Assembly (NCBI RefSeq): GCF_004664715.2
Contig: NC_051069.1
Coordinates: forward strand, 500,001 to 564,000
Direction: 5' to 3'
Source: Peromyscus leucopus
Lineage: Eukaryota; Chordata; Mammalia; Rodentia; Cricetidae
Length of the DNA stretch: 64,000 bases
The position numbers and the translations under genes are program-made. Below are positions 44,309 to 54,335 of the stretch, piece by piece (the stretch's first letter is position 1; each line of letters starts with the position of its first letter). The notes under the pieces were generated by a model. The model was not told the origin of the DNA. It saw nothing but the letters and a program-made list of their open reading frames with translations, and did no database searches.

Positions 44309-44504
44309 AATCCTTTTCTGGAAAATAATAAAATACACCCATGAATTGCAAGTAATTTAACTTAAAGAGTTTTGATCAATAGCATGTTTATTTTACAGAA
44401 TTAGACTATAAACTAGTAAGGAAAGGAAATGATGGCAGTCATTTCTGACTTAAGTCTTGAGACTATTAGAATTTCATCTTCTTCCTAAAGAAAGGAGTTG
44501 CTTG

Positions 44505-44723
44505 GGGGGCTAAAGAGAAGTTGGCTCAGTGGTTAAGAGTGGTTAAGACTGCTCTTCCAGATGACCGGAGTTTGATTCCCAGCACCCACATGGCAGTTCA
44601 CAGTGTGTAACTCCAGCTCCAGGAATCTGATACTCTCTTCTGGCTTCCAAGAACACTGCATGCACTTGCACGGGCATACGTCCAGACAGCCTATGCACAC
44701 AGAATAAAAATAAATCTTAAAAA
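44505..44723 (+). repeat. B3 SINE with a short internal duplication
   Basis: AGTTGGCTCAGTGGTTAAGA, with AGTGGTTAAGA repeated next to itself, then TAACTCCAGCTCCAGGAATC and AATAAAAATAAATC. Confidence 0.85.
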
Positions 44724-44828
44724 CATGTTGTTACCTATGCCCAAGAGTTTTAGAAAAAAGTGGTTTGCAATTCTCTGGGAAAGAGACAGATAGTGCTTTA
44801 TATCATCAGATTAAAAAACACCACACCC

Positions 44829-45036
44829 TTGGGCCGGGCGGTGGTGGCGCACGCCTTTAATCCCAGCACTCGGGAGGCAGAGCCAGGCGGATCTCTGTGA
44901 GTTCGAGGCCAGCCTGGGCTACCAAGTGAGTCCCAGGAAAGGCGCAAAGCTACACAGAGAAACCCTGTCTCGAAAAACCAAAAAAAAAAAAAAAAAGAAA
45001 AAAAAAAGAAAAATTAAAAAAAAAAAAAAAAAAAAC
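44829..45036 (+). repeat. Young-looking B1 SINE with 13-bp target duplication
   Basis: GGCCGGGCGGTGGTGGCGCA ... GGAAAGGCGCAAAGCTACAC ... and an A-rich tail of over 55 bases. AAACACCACACCC at 44816-44828 and 45037-45049 is exact. Confidence 0.96.
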
Positions 45037-45052
45037 AAACACCACACCCCAG

Positions 45053-45265
45053 GGGGCTGGAGAGATGGCCCAGTGGTTAAAAGCATTTGCATTTGCTGCT
45101 CTTGCAGAGGACCCAGGTTTGGTTCCCAGAACCCACCTTGGGTGCCTCGCAAAGGCCTCTAACAACTCTAGCTCCACAGGATCTGATGCTTCTGGTCTCT
45201 GCAGGCACCGGCACTCACATACACATACTGTCACGTGACACATGCACATAATTAAGAAATAAGTA
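45053..45265 (+). repeat. B3 SINE
   Basis: GGGGGCTGGAGAGATGGCCC ... CTCTAGCTCCACAGGATCTG ... CATGCACATAATTAAGAAAT. Confidence 0.88.
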
Positions 45266-45699
45266 CATAAAAGGAACATCACATTAAGAAATTATAGAAA
45301 ACTGCTATAAAACATACACCGATTGCATCTATTTAGAAGGTAGTTTAATTCGCTTTAATGTTTAACCATCTAATTCAACCAGCCAAATAGGACATTTGGG
45401 GTAGTTTTGGGAGTGACTTTCATTTCATAACTCTTTGTGTAGTTATAAGAGTCACTTGCCATACACTTCAGCGTCCTCTCACCAAGCCTTATCGTATTCT
45501 CTTGGCTGATGATGACACATCCAGGGATTACAGTCGCAAGAAATAGAATATCCTTAGGGACTGGTAAATGTTAGTGACTAAACATGCGCACCTCCCCTCC
45601 TCCCTAGCCTCCAGAGGCTTTATACCATGCTCATTGCCACTGTTTAGTGTGTTATTTGCAAGTACCATCCTAGATAGGTGAAGGATGTATTTGCCCTTG

Positions 45700-45857
45700 C
45701 AGAGACTGGAAATCAATTTCCAGCACCCATGCCAAGCAGTTCAAAACCATCTGTAGTTCTAACTCCAGGGGAATCTGATGCCTCTGGCCTCCACAGACAC
45801 CTTCACTCTCTCTCACACACACGTTTCCAACCACACACACATAATTAAAAAAAATCT
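45700..45857 (+). repeat. 5'-truncated B3 SINE
   Basis: AATTTCCAGCACCCATGCC ... TAACTCCAGGGGAATCTGAT ... ACACACACATAATTAAAAAA. Confidence 0.75.
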
Positions 45858-45984
45858 TTGATGTACAAATATGTGTATAATTTCATTGCGAATTTTACTA
45901 ATTCTTGATCCAATTCAGCAATGTCCGTGTGTGTTTTTCATCGGCGTTGATCATTCTGTTTCCTATTATTTATTTATTTGTTTG

Positions 45985-46080
45985 TTTGTTTATTCCTGTT
46001 ATTATTTGTAGGGCTAAGGATTTGATCTAGGGCCTTGTGCATGCTAGCCAGTGCTTTCTCACTAAGCTATACCCCCATCA
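45985..46080 (-). repeat. ID-derived SINE
   Basis: GATCTAGGGCCTTGTGCATG CTAGCCAGTGCTTTCTCACT in reverse, preceded by a TTTG/TTTA tail. Confidence 0.6.
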
Positions 46081-46104
46081 TCTGATGTTTTAAAGATATT
46101 TTTC

Positions 46105-46136
46105 TATTTTAAGGTTTGTTTTATTTTATTTTATTT

Positions 46137-46173
<37 letters not shown>

Positions 46174-46337
46174 GAATTTGTGGATGTGCATATGGATGCC
46201 TGAAGAGAGCATTTGATCCCTTGGAGCTGGAGTTACAGGCAGCTGTGAGGCTCTCCATGTGGGTGCTGAGAGCTGAACTCTGCCCCTCTGTAAGAGCAGC
46301 AAGTGTTCTTAACTACTGAGCCATTTCTCCAGCCCCT
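46105..46337 (-). repeat. B3 SINE containing a (TG)n
   Basis: GAGCTGGAGTTACAGGCAGC ... GAACTCTGCCCCTCTGTAAG ... TACTGAGCCATTTCTCCAGC in reverse, with about 16 TG units at 46140-46172. Confidence 0.85.
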
Positions 46338-46339
46338 AC

Positions 46340-47455
46340 AAAAATTCTTATTAGCATGTTTCTCATTTTGCTTTTGTTTCTGTGATAGCTGAAGATGCAT
46401 ATTAGCCGTTTTAAGTCTCTTTCATGAATATTCTGTTATGTGCTCTGTCATTTGCACAGTCTGTCCACTGTGTGTAAATTTTTGTATCTGTTTAATTAAG
46501 AGAATAACCAAAAATCGTGGACCCATTTAGACACATCGAGTGAGTCAGTTTTAAGAAGATTGTGCTGCAGTGCAGACAACTAGTTTCACTTGAGCATAAG
46601 TCCTCTTCCCCACCCCCGGGGGCTCAGGTCTTACTATTAGCTCATGCTAATTAGCCCAGTGTTTCAAACAGTTCTTTTTCTCTGTATGTACCTCTCTCTA
46701 AATCAGTTCTGTTCTACAGATGGAGCTAAAAGCAACATAGTTGATATTATCGATGGGCCATCAACATTCTTGTGCTCTGTCCTTCTGGCACCAATACTCT
46801 TTGAGATGGTCAGGGACAGAAGACTGATGTGTGGTGAAGAGACCCTTGTTTCTCTGAGAGAAGATAACAGATCCTGTGGGGATATGCGTATGATTTTGAT
46901 TTCTCATTAGCATTGTGAGCTCCAATGAAGTGTGACTGACAGTTACATAAGTCAATACAAGAGCACTTGGGGAGAGCCAAGTTTCAGATTTTTTTTTTTT
47001 TCCTTATAGATTAGGGCTTCTGTTCTTTCAGAACTCACTGGGAAAACAAATCAGAGCTGTTTTGATTCAAGAAATGAATGCAATGAAGCTACATTTCTAG
47101 GGAAACTATCGTGGTGAAAAGGGAAATAAAACGCTACACTTATTGATCAAGTAAAACATACCGGGAGGAGATGAAAGCACATCCTAGACACTAGCCAGTG
47201 CTTCCGTTTTCACTTCATCTGTGGTTCATGTGTTAGGTAAAGACGAAAGGCGACTTTATGGGTTTACGGAGCAAAGAACATTTAGTACCACGAGGCATTC
47301 TTCGTGAAGTGTTGGGAAGTATGGACCCCAGCAGACAAATGGAAGAGAGTAGCCAAAGACCCGACAAGCCATAAATCAGTTCCCTCCACTATTACCTGAC
47401 TTTCATTCCCAACTTTAGAGGAAGTCAGTGTCTGTAACAGGAAAGACATCAGCGG
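46340..47455. other. Repeat-poor stretch with homeodomain-type motifs
   Basis: About 1.1 kb with no SINE. It has TTTAATTAAG near 46492, CATGCTAATTAGCC near 46644 and ATTATCGATGG near 46747. These fit homeodomain, POU and ONECUT sites, so it may be an enhancer. No gene is seen. Confidence 0.3.
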
Positions 47456-47800
47456 GCTGGAGAGATGGGGCAGTCAGTGTTCGCCAAACAGCATGAGAGC
47501 TTCACCTGGACCCCAGCATGCACATGAAAAGCCAGCTGTGGTGGTGTGTGTCTGCTATCCTAGCACTGTGGAGGTGGAGACAGGCAGATTTCTGGGGCTC
47601 ACTGGCTGGCCAGCCGAGGTGCATCAGTGAACCCCAGATTCAGGTGAGAGATGCTGTCCCAGAGGAGATGCATGGTATGTAAGGAGCAACAACAGCCAGC
47701 GTTGATCTCTGGCCTCCACGAATGCATGCACAAACATGCCTGTGCACCCACATGGATGTGCACATACACCCACAAAATAATAACAAAATAAAACCTGATC
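47456..47800 (+). repeat. B4/RSINE-type SINE
   Basis: GCGGGCTGGAGAGATGGGGC, CAGCTGTGGTGGTGTGTGTC, TGATCTCTGGCCTCCACGAA and AATAATAACAAAATAAAAC in order. Confidence 0.7.
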
Positions 47801-48125
47801 TTTGTTCTAAAAAGAGATGTAAAAATTTTTATAGTGTTCTTTTTATCATACTCCTGAATATAGTTCAAAGGCTTAAGGTGATACATTGAAAGATGAGAAA
47901 CAATAAAATAACCCTGTAGGCTTATAATGCAGATAAAACTGGAAAAATTACAGTAAATGGATTTGGAGAAGAATGTGCCAATCACCAAAATTTCACGTAT
48001 AATCGCATGAACATGCTGGTGTGGTGAAATTGGAAATCTAATGAAGAGTTCCAAGATGGAACATTCCTGAGGAATGTGAGGACACTTGTTCTTTCACTTC
48101 TCTAAAAAGAAAGCATGGATTATTT

Positions 48126-48303
48126 CAAGAGTTCTCAACCTGTGGGTCGTGACCCCCCAGTGTCGCATATTGGATATTTACATTACAACTCATAACGGTG
48201 GTAAAATTACAGTTATGAAGTAGCAACAAGATAATCCTATGGTTGGCATCACCACACTTGAGGAATTAAAGGGTCACAGCATTAGGAAGGTTGAGAACCA
48301 TTG
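48126..48303 (+). mobile_element. Non-autonomous hAT-type DNA transposon (URR1-like)
   Basis: Terminal inverted repeats CAAGAGTTCTCAACCTGTGG and its partner (reverse complement CAATGGTTCTCAACCTTCC) bound a 178-bp element. The flanks GATTATTT (48118-48125) and GATTATTA (48304-48311) form an 8-bp duplication with one mismatch, as expected for hAT. The internal string AAATTACAGTTATGAAGTAG matches my memory of the rodent URR1 family. Confidence 0.85.
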
Positions 48304-48451
48304 GATTATTAAGTGCAATTTAAAACATTAAGTCAATCAAACCAGTGCAAATGACCCAGGGAACTGAACTTCAAGAGAGAGTAACTTGCATTGAAAATAC
48401 AATTCTTATCTAATTAGTAAAAAATACTAAGGGGCTGTTGACATTGGAAAG

Positions 48452-48540
48452 GATTTTTTTTTTTTTTTAAATTTGCTTGTTTTGAGACAGTCTCATGATG
48501 TAGCCCTGGCTGTCCTAGAACTCCCTGTGTAGACCAGACC
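48452..48540 (-). repeat. B1 SINE fragment
   Basis: T-run, then TTGTTTTGAGACAGTCTCAT ... TAGAACTCCCTGTGTAGACC AG in reverse, cut short. Confidence 0.75.
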
Positions 48541-48546
48541 AGACTC

Positions 48547-48648
48547 CTTTTAAACATATGTACACATATGAATGCTGATGTCTAAGGAGGCTAGAAGTGT
48601 GTGATCCCCTGGGAGCTGGAGTTACGGGCAGTTCTGAGCCAACACATA
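48547..48648 (-). repeat. B2/B3 SINE, 3' part, interrupted by the LTR-like element
   Basis: Reverse B2/B3 sequence (GATCCCCTGGGAGCTGGAGT) stops at the target duplication of the 468-bp insertion and resumes at 49125. Confidence 0.7.
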
Positions 48649-49116
48649 TGGTGATACCTTATTTGTATTAAAATGTTATTTGTATGTTAATAAATAAAGT
48701 TGCCCGGGGGTCAGAGCTATTAGCAAGCCATAGGAAAGCAGGGCAGTGGTGGTGTACGCTTGTAATCTCAGTACTTGGTAGGCAGAGCTAGGTAAGTCTC
48801 TGTGTGTTCAGGGATACAGCCAGTATTGGATACACATGCCTTTAATCTCAATACCAATCATAGAAAACCTGGAGGTCTATACAGACAGGCCATGACGAGG
48901 CGGTCATGTGGTTGGGTTTACAACCAATGAGAAGGCAGAACAGAAACACTATAAAATGACAGACACACAGGAAGTAGTTCTGGTTCGGAGAGGTAGGACC
49001 ACCGCAGGAGGAAGGGTAAGGTTTTAAGGTTTTAGCTCTTAGCTCTGACCTCTTGGCTTTCTTCTTTGCATTGGTTCTGTGTTTCTTATTTAATAAGACC
49101 GTTGGTTACATCTACA
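48649..49116 (+). mobile_element. 468-bp LTR-like element with embedded SINE-like sequence
   Basis: The element starts TGGTGATACC and ends ACATCTACA. It interrupts a reverse B2/B3 SINE and is flanked by AACACATA (48641-48648) and AACCCATA (49117-49124). It contains a TATA-like ACTATAAAATG near 48950. It also holds two short B1-like stretches: GGGCAGTGGTGGTGTACG near 48742, and CACATGCCTTTAATCTC near 48832. The TG...CA ends suggest an LTR, while the apparent 8-bp duplication would be unusual for one. Confidence 0.65.
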
Positions 49117-49124
49117 AACCCATA

Positions 49125-49200
49125 AGGGTGCTGGCAAGCAGACTCAGGTCCTTTGCAAGATCAGTATTGACTCATAACTGCTGAACCTTCTTTCCAAGGC
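49125..49200 (-). repeat. B2/B3 SINE, 5' part, after the LTR-like element
   Basis: This continues the same reverse SINE (GGGTGCTGGCAAGCAGACTC ... CTGCTGAACC), so the two pieces were one copy before the insertion. Confidence 0.7.
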
Positions 49201-49204
49201 CCCA

Positions 49205-49790
49205 AGATATGTTATAATACAAAAGAAAATCAGAGCCGTCACCCTTGCAGACTTCTTAGCTGAGGCAGATGTATATACACATTGAGAGTGCTGACTATGT
49301 ATTTCGATAGTGAATGTTAAACAGCAAATTGACTTTAATGGACTGATTGTATGTGAAATAGCAATGACTTGTAAAAGAAAAAAAAGCATTATGTGATCTC
49401 AGATGTCATAAGGGCCAAACTATTGCCCTTTTTCTTTCCAACAGCAATAACTTTGGCTTTTACCAGCCATTTGGTTAATCCAAATGCACTTGTATTCCTG
49501 TCTGCACTGTGGGATCGTGTTAAGTGTTCTTGCTAGTGGCCTCCATCTACTTAAGGTAAATATGACCTGGTAGTTCAACTCCATTCTTCTCCCTGTAGTC
49601 TCAGGGTTCCTACTATAGAGACAGAGTCTCCAGCTCTAGCATACACCAGATCACAGGGAGCCCCACCTCAGACTCAGTCAGAGCATTTCTGATTAGTTTC
49701 CAGGTGACAAAGATGCTGTGTGTCCATTTTAGACTTTCAGTCCTTTGTAATTTGTCTTCCTTTGTGTTCCCTTTGGAAGGCTGAAGATCT
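49205..49790. other. Intergenic, no feature seen
   Basis: Apparently unique sequence before the 5S pseudogene. Confidence 0.45.
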
Positions 49791-49792
49791 TT

Positions 49793-49863
49793 CCTTCCAT
49801 TCAAGTATTAACCAGGCCCAACCTTGCTTAGCTTCCGAGATCAAGCATGGCTCAGGATGTGGA
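49793..49863 (-). pseudogene. 5S rRNA pseudogene fragment
   Basis: TCAAGTATTAACCAGGCCCA, then ACCTTGCTTAGCTTCCGAGA and TCA are close to the reverse complement of the central part of 5S rRNA. Beyond this the match weakens, with an apparent deletion before the 5' end of the gene. It is too partial to be functional. Confidence 0.75.
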
Positions 49864-49887
49864 ACTGAAGATTTCCACTTTACTTTG

Positions 49888-49962
49888 CCTTGTGCTCCCC
49901 TTTCCCTCCCTCCCTCCCGCCCTCCCTCCCTCCCTTTCTTCCTTCCTTCCTTCTTTCCTGAG
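49888..49962. repeat. (CCCT)/(CTTC)n pyrimidine tract
   Basis: TTTCCCTCCCTCCCTCCCGC through TTCTTCCTTCCTTCCTTCTT, all pyrimidine but for one G. Confidence 0.9.
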
Positions 49963-50034
49963 ACATACATTTTTTCTTAATGACATACTTTTATGTACAT
50001 CTGTCTTTATATATTGTGGACATTTTACAATTTT

Positions 50035-50222
50035 TAATTTTTTTATTTTATGTGTATCTATGTTTTGCTTGCATGTATATATCTGTACACCTCTTCCATG
50101 CCTGATTCTCAGTGGAGGTTAGAAGATGGGGGACGAATCCCCGGGAACTTGTAGGTGGTTCTGAATCACCATGTGGATGCTGGGAATTGAACCCTGGTCC
50201 CCTGGAAGATAAATCAATACTC
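50035..50222 (-). repeat. B3 SINE interrupted by B1
   Basis: TTATTTTATGTGTATCTATG ... GAATTGAACCCTGGTCCCCT in reverse; stops at the T-run of the next B1. Confidence 0.85.
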
Positions 50223-50397
50223 TTTTTGTTTGTTTGTTTGTTTTGTTGTTGTTTTTGAGATATGGTTTCTCTGTGTAGCTTTGTGCCTTTCCTGGAACCT
50301 ACTCCGTAGCCCAGGCTGGCCTCGAACTCACAGAGATCCACTTGCCTCTGCCTCCTGAGTACTGGGATTAAAGGTGTGTGCCACCAATGCTGGCTTC
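50223..50397 (-). repeat. B1 SINE (cricetid-type tail)
   Basis: TTTGAGATATGGTTTCTCTG TGTAGCTTTGTGCCTTTCC ... GGGATTAAAGGTGTGTGCCA in reverse. Confidence 0.93.
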
Positions 50398-50409
50398 TTT
50401 TTTTTTTTT

Positions 50410-50590
50410 TCAAGGATTTATTTTTTTATTTATTTATGTGTCCCTCTGTGTGGATGCCATGTGCATTCTGGTGCTAAGAGAGGCCGGAAGAGATCCCCTA
50501 GAGATGGAGTTACAGGTGGTTGTGAGCTGTCCTGGGAAGCAAACTCTGGTCCTCTGGAGAATCCATATTGTATTCTCAATACTCTTTACT
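50410..50590 (-). repeat. B3 SINE
   Basis: AAGGATTTATTTTTTTATTT ... GAGGCCGGAAGAGATCCCCT ... AACTCTGGTCCTCTGGAGAA in reverse. Confidence 0.8.
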
Positions 50591-50783
50591 TTCTTGTTTT
50601 CCGAAAAAAACAATTCTGCCTAATTTTGTTTCGTGATTGAAGTTCTCTTAACACACACAGAGACTACACCCTGCCTCCTCTTTTTCCTTGTGCTGTCCAT
50701 TTGTACCAATCTTTGTCACTTTGTTTCCTGTCAGGAATTTACCGTGTCCTCGTCTTGTTTGTTTATAGCCTAAGGACAATTTT

Positions 50784-50944
50784 TGTTTGTTTGTTTGCTT
50801 TTTGAGACAGGGTTTCTCTGTGTAGCCCTGGCTGTCCCAGAACTCCCCTCTGTAGACCAGGCTGGCCTGGAACTCAAGAGATTTGCCTGCCTCTGCCTCC
50901 CAGTGCTGGGTTCAAAGGTGTGTGCCACAACTGCCCAACTAGTT
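50784..50944 (-). repeat. B1 SINE with 13-bp target duplication
   Basis: TTTTTGAGACAGGGTTTCTC ... GTTCAAAGGTGTGTGCCACA in reverse. TAAGGACAATTTT and TAAGGGCAATTTT flank it. Confidence 0.93.
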
Positions 50945-51050
50945 TAAGGGCAATTTTATTAGTGTTTGAGGGAAAAACAACAGGGCAGGCAAGGTGTTGT
51001 TGCAACTGCTAGAGAGGAAGGCGACGGAGAAAGGGAAGAGACATGCTTTT

Positions 51051-51202
51051 TTTTTGGTTTTTCGAGACAGGGTTTCTCTGTGTAGCTTTGCGCCTTTCCT
51101 GGGACTCGCTTTGTAGACCAGGCTGGCCTCGAACTCACAGAGATCTGCCGGGCTCTGCCTCCCGAGTGCTGGGATTAAAGGCGTGCGCCACCACCGCCCG
51201 GC
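51051..51202 (-). repeat. B1 SINE with exact 13-bp target duplication
   Basis: GGTTTTTCGAGACAGGGTTT ... GGGATTAAAGGCGTGCGCCA in reverse. GAGACATGCTTTT at 51038-51050 and 51203-51215. Confidence 0.95.
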
Positions 51203-51714
51203 GAGACATGCTTTTAAGAAAGTGGGCACGTTAAAAAAACAAGAGAGTAGGGTCAAAGGTCAGTCACGATCAGCAAGCAGCTTCATGGCAGCAGGGGAGC
51301 GGTGCATCAGAGAAAGTGAGGAAGTCTAACATGTCTAGAAAGCACCCTTAGACTTTTGGCTAGTGTCTGAAAAGAGATAAGGGGGAAGGAAAAGGAAAAG
51401 TTAAGAAAAGCCAAGAGGCCGCAAGGAAGCGGCTCCATAAACAGGTGCCCCATGCCGGGTCTTAGGGCTTTGCTTTTGGGTTGATCAGCATACAAGGCAA
51501 AGGATCTTCTAATCTTGAGAAAAATGGAAAGGTGGTGCAGGATTCTGGAAGTCAAATCGGTTGCTGGGAGCCTTAGCATAACACTCAGTTAATGTCAGTG
51601 TCAATGTTGACTTACTAGACATATTCCCACTATCCGCCAGGAACCTGTTGGTCATCTTTGCAGAAAATGCATTTGCAGGCTTTTCTTTTGTAGAAGGAGA
51701 TATTTGCACGAGTG

Positions 51715-51806
51715 CATGAAGTAGGGAAGAGACTGTGGAGACCAGAACCCAGGTCTTTTGCAAGACTAGAAAGCGCTCTTAACTGCTGAGCCAACCCTCC
51801 TGCCCT
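51715..51806 (-). repeat. B3 SINE, 5' part
   Basis: GAGACCAGAACCCAGGTCTT ... CTTAACTGCTGAGCCAACCC in reverse. Confidence 0.75.
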
Positions 51807-52012
51807 AACCACCAACTTTTCAACAAGTGTTTGTTGAAACTGCAATGTATGACGAAGTATCAGAGAGCATTTGGTTTATTTTTCTTTTCTGATGTCTGAA
51901 TTGGTTCTGATTTTGATTTGAATGGATATTTTACGAAATATAGAAGAAAGAACCCTGTGGGAGTAAAAAGCATTGAATGTAAGATGGACAATTAGGGTCT
52001 CCTCACATCTGG

Positions 52013-52120
52013 GCTTGGCCTAGTGTGGGGACATATGCCTCCCATCCTGGTAGTTGGGAGGCAGAGGCAAAAGGAAGGGGAGTTTTGAGGCCAGCCTATA
52101 CTGTACACCCAGTCTCCAAA
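52013..52120 (+). repeat. Diverged B1-like SINE
   Basis: ATATGCCTCCCATCCTGGTA GTTGGGAGGCAGAGGC ... TTTTGAGGCCAGCCTATACT. Confidence 0.65.
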
Positions 52121-52538
52121 GCCACCTAAGCAAGCAATCCCCTCCTGCCCCCTTTTGATTCGGGGTCTTTAGCTCAGGCTGACCTCCTCTGGCCTCAGCT
52201 TCTCATGTATGGGGTTTCTACTCACTACCCACCCTGCTTTCTCCTTAAGTCTGGAAACAACATTTGTATAAGGCATCCAAACGGTTTAAATAATGAGTAT
52301 AAATGATACCTGTAAGGACTAGACACCTAGTTTAACTTAGTAGCCTTCAGAGAGAAGATACATTGTTTATTACAAACACTCAGGAAGGTGGGAGATTCTG
52401 ATAGAAAAAATGAGCACATTGATGGTGATTTGTGTAATCCATATGACAATAGCTTGAAAAATCCCACATTTTAGTTAGTCCACGGGAGGAGTGCCATGAA
52501 GTGAAGGTATTACTAAATTGTTACATAAAATTGTTTCT

Positions 52539-52706
52539 GCTGGGCGGTGGTGGTTGCGCATGCCTTTAGTCCCAGCACTTGGGAGGCAGGGGCAGGTGGA
52601 TCTCTGCGAGTTCGAGGTCAGCCTGGACTACAGAGTGAGTTCCAGGAAAGGCGCAAAAGCTACAGAGAAACTCTGTCTTGTAAAAAACAACAACAACAAC
52701 AACAAA
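52539..52706 (+). repeat. B1 SINE with (CAA)n tail
   Basis: CTGGGCGGTGGTGGTTGCGC ... GGAAAGGCGCAAAAGCTACA ... AACAACAACAACAAC. Confidence 0.93.
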
Positions 52707-52709
52707 ATG

Positions 52710-53335
52710 CTTCTGTTTGTTCATGGGGTAAACTGTTCCCCCTCAGAGCGGACAGCTACAAGAGTTCATGAGCATAAACCCTGCATCTCAGAAGCACTAG
52801 GAGGCCGGTCACTTTATCCAATAGCATTTTGTTATACCCACTTAGTGCTTGACTTGAGTAGCTCTCCTCTCTTCTCCTGAGCTTTCTAGAGCAATCCTCT
52901 TCTAAAAAGGGCCAAGGTCAAGTTAATCTCCCAAGGAAACAAAAGCCCATTGCTTTAGCTGCCTTTTCTTTTGACGGTGAATGTTTCTCAGGATAACTCC
53001 AGGCTTGTTTATAAAACATATATGTGTTTGTGTGTAGAGCTGGGATGGAAGCCATGCTGGTAGAATTCCAGCGAGGTAAAAAGCTTTTGAATTATAGTCT
53101 TGTTGAGGACAGGGTCGATTTTGGACTTTTGGCTCCAGAAGCATTTAGCACCATGCTTTGATGTAAGAAATGTTTATTAAATATTTTCTCAATATTCATT
53201 TGTTGATATTAACTTATCAGTACTATTAGCATGGAATTTGTGTTGCTAGTTCTCAGATTCTCAATAGAATTCTAGCTCTGTCTGGCATAGTCAATAAATA
53301 ATGTAATAAATGATGTGAAATTCTAATTAAATCTT
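52710..53335. other. Intergenic, no feature seen
   Basis: Apparently unique; GAAATGTTTATTAAATATTT near 53168 may be the end of an old MIR/L2 copy. Confidence 0.4.
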
Positions 53336-53338
53336 TAA

Positions 53339-53571
53339 CATTTATTTATTTTGTGTGTGTGTGTGCGCGCACATACGCGCGCACGTGTTTACGCATGAAT
53401 ATACCATAGAGTGCATATGGAAGTCAGAGGACAGCTTTGGGAGTTGGTTCTCTTCTCCCACCATGTGGTTTCCAGGGATAGAACTCAGGTGGTCAAAAAA
53501 CACAAAACAAAAGAAAAACCAGCTCAGGTTATGCAACAAGCACCTTGCCCACTGGGCCAGCTCTCCAGCCC
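53339..53571 (-). repeat. B4-type SINE with a short A-rich insertion
   Basis: A TG/CG alternating stretch, GGAAGTCAGAGGACAGCTTT GGGAGTTGG, GGGATAGAACTCAGGTGGTC and CCACTGGGCCAGCTCTCCAG in reverse. A 32-base A-rich insert sits between two CTCAGGT copies (53484-53490, 53523-53529). Confidence 0.8.
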
Positions 53572-53580
53572 TAAAGCTCC

Positions 53581-53581
<1 letters not shown>

Positions 53582-53613
<32 letters not shown>

Positions 53614-53739
53614 GTTTTTCGAGACAGGGTTTCTCTGTGTAACAGCCCTGTTTGGCTGGCCTCAAACTCACAGAGATCCACCTGCCTCTGCCTCCCGAGT
53701 GCTGGGATTAAAGGCGTGTGTGCCAACACTGCCCTATGT
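53582..53739 (-). repeat. B1 SINE with 10-bp target duplication
   Basis: T(32), then GGTTTTTCGAGACAGGGTTT ... GGGATTAAAGGCGTGTGTGC in reverse. TAAAGCTCCA at 53572-53581 and 53740-53749. Confidence 0.93.
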
Positions 53740-53750
53740 TAAAGCTCCAC

Positions 53751-53801
53751 TTTTTTTTTTTTTTTTTTTTTTTGACCTGGATCTTGCTCTGTAGACCACT
53801 T
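53751..53801 (-). repeat. Very short B1 remnant
   Basis: T-run followed by GATCTTGCTCTGTAGACCAC only. Confidence 0.55.
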
Positions 53802-54005
53802 TTAATATTGAGTCTTCCATATTTGTCAGGAATATCACTGGCCATTCATTATTAGGAATATTATTCCTCTTTTAAAACACATACACACACATATAAACCT
53901 TATGAAGGCATGAAGATAATTTCATCTTCTAATTTCAAAATTCCAGCTCTCCTTTTAAAAAATTAAATCTACATGTACAGCAATACATTTACATATTAAA
54001 TAACT

Positions 54006-54157
54006 TTTTTTTTTTTAAAGACAGGGTTTCTCTGTGTAGTTTTGGAGCCTGTCCTGGATATCACGCTGTAGACCAGGCTGGCCTCGAACTCACAGAGATC
54101 TGCCTGGCTCTGCCTCCCGAGTGCTGGGATTAAAGACATGCGCAATCACCGGCCGGC
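54006..54157 (-). repeat. B1 SINE with 10-bp target duplication
   Basis: AAAGACAGGGTTTCTCTGTG ... GGGATTAAAGACATGCGCAA in reverse. TTAAATAACT on both sides. It is the last clear B1 before TCF12. Confidence 0.93.
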
Positions 54158-54184
54158 TTAAATAACTATTTTTAAACAGAAGAA

Positions 54185-54335
54185 ATAAATTCAGGTTACC
54201 ATCCAGTCTACTGTGCTGGGTACAATGTTAGGTGCATGTCAGTCCCAACCCTCAAAGAATTTCCAATCTGATGACAAAATCAACACACAAAATAAATTTG
54301 TATTTGCCATAAGTTATGAAAACCTTCCCATGTCA
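54185..54335. repeat. Old mammalian repeat remnant
   Basis: CTGTGCTGGGTACAATGTTA, then CAGTCCCAACCCTCAAAGAA and AAATCAACACACAAAATAAA, follow the order of an old repeat related to that at 33.9 kb. It is the last repeat before the TCF12 promoter. Confidence 0.4.

Noticed and set aside
46644..46910. 88-residue + frame (MLISPVFQTVLF...) as a small gene
   Set aside because: No conserved domain or transcript signals; the region is better viewed as possible regulatory DNA.
51043..51234. Peptides such as FETGFLCVALRLSWNSL that recur in many frames
   Set aside because: They are translations of reverse B1 SINEs, as at 4530, 5570, 20271, 53411 and others, not a protein family.
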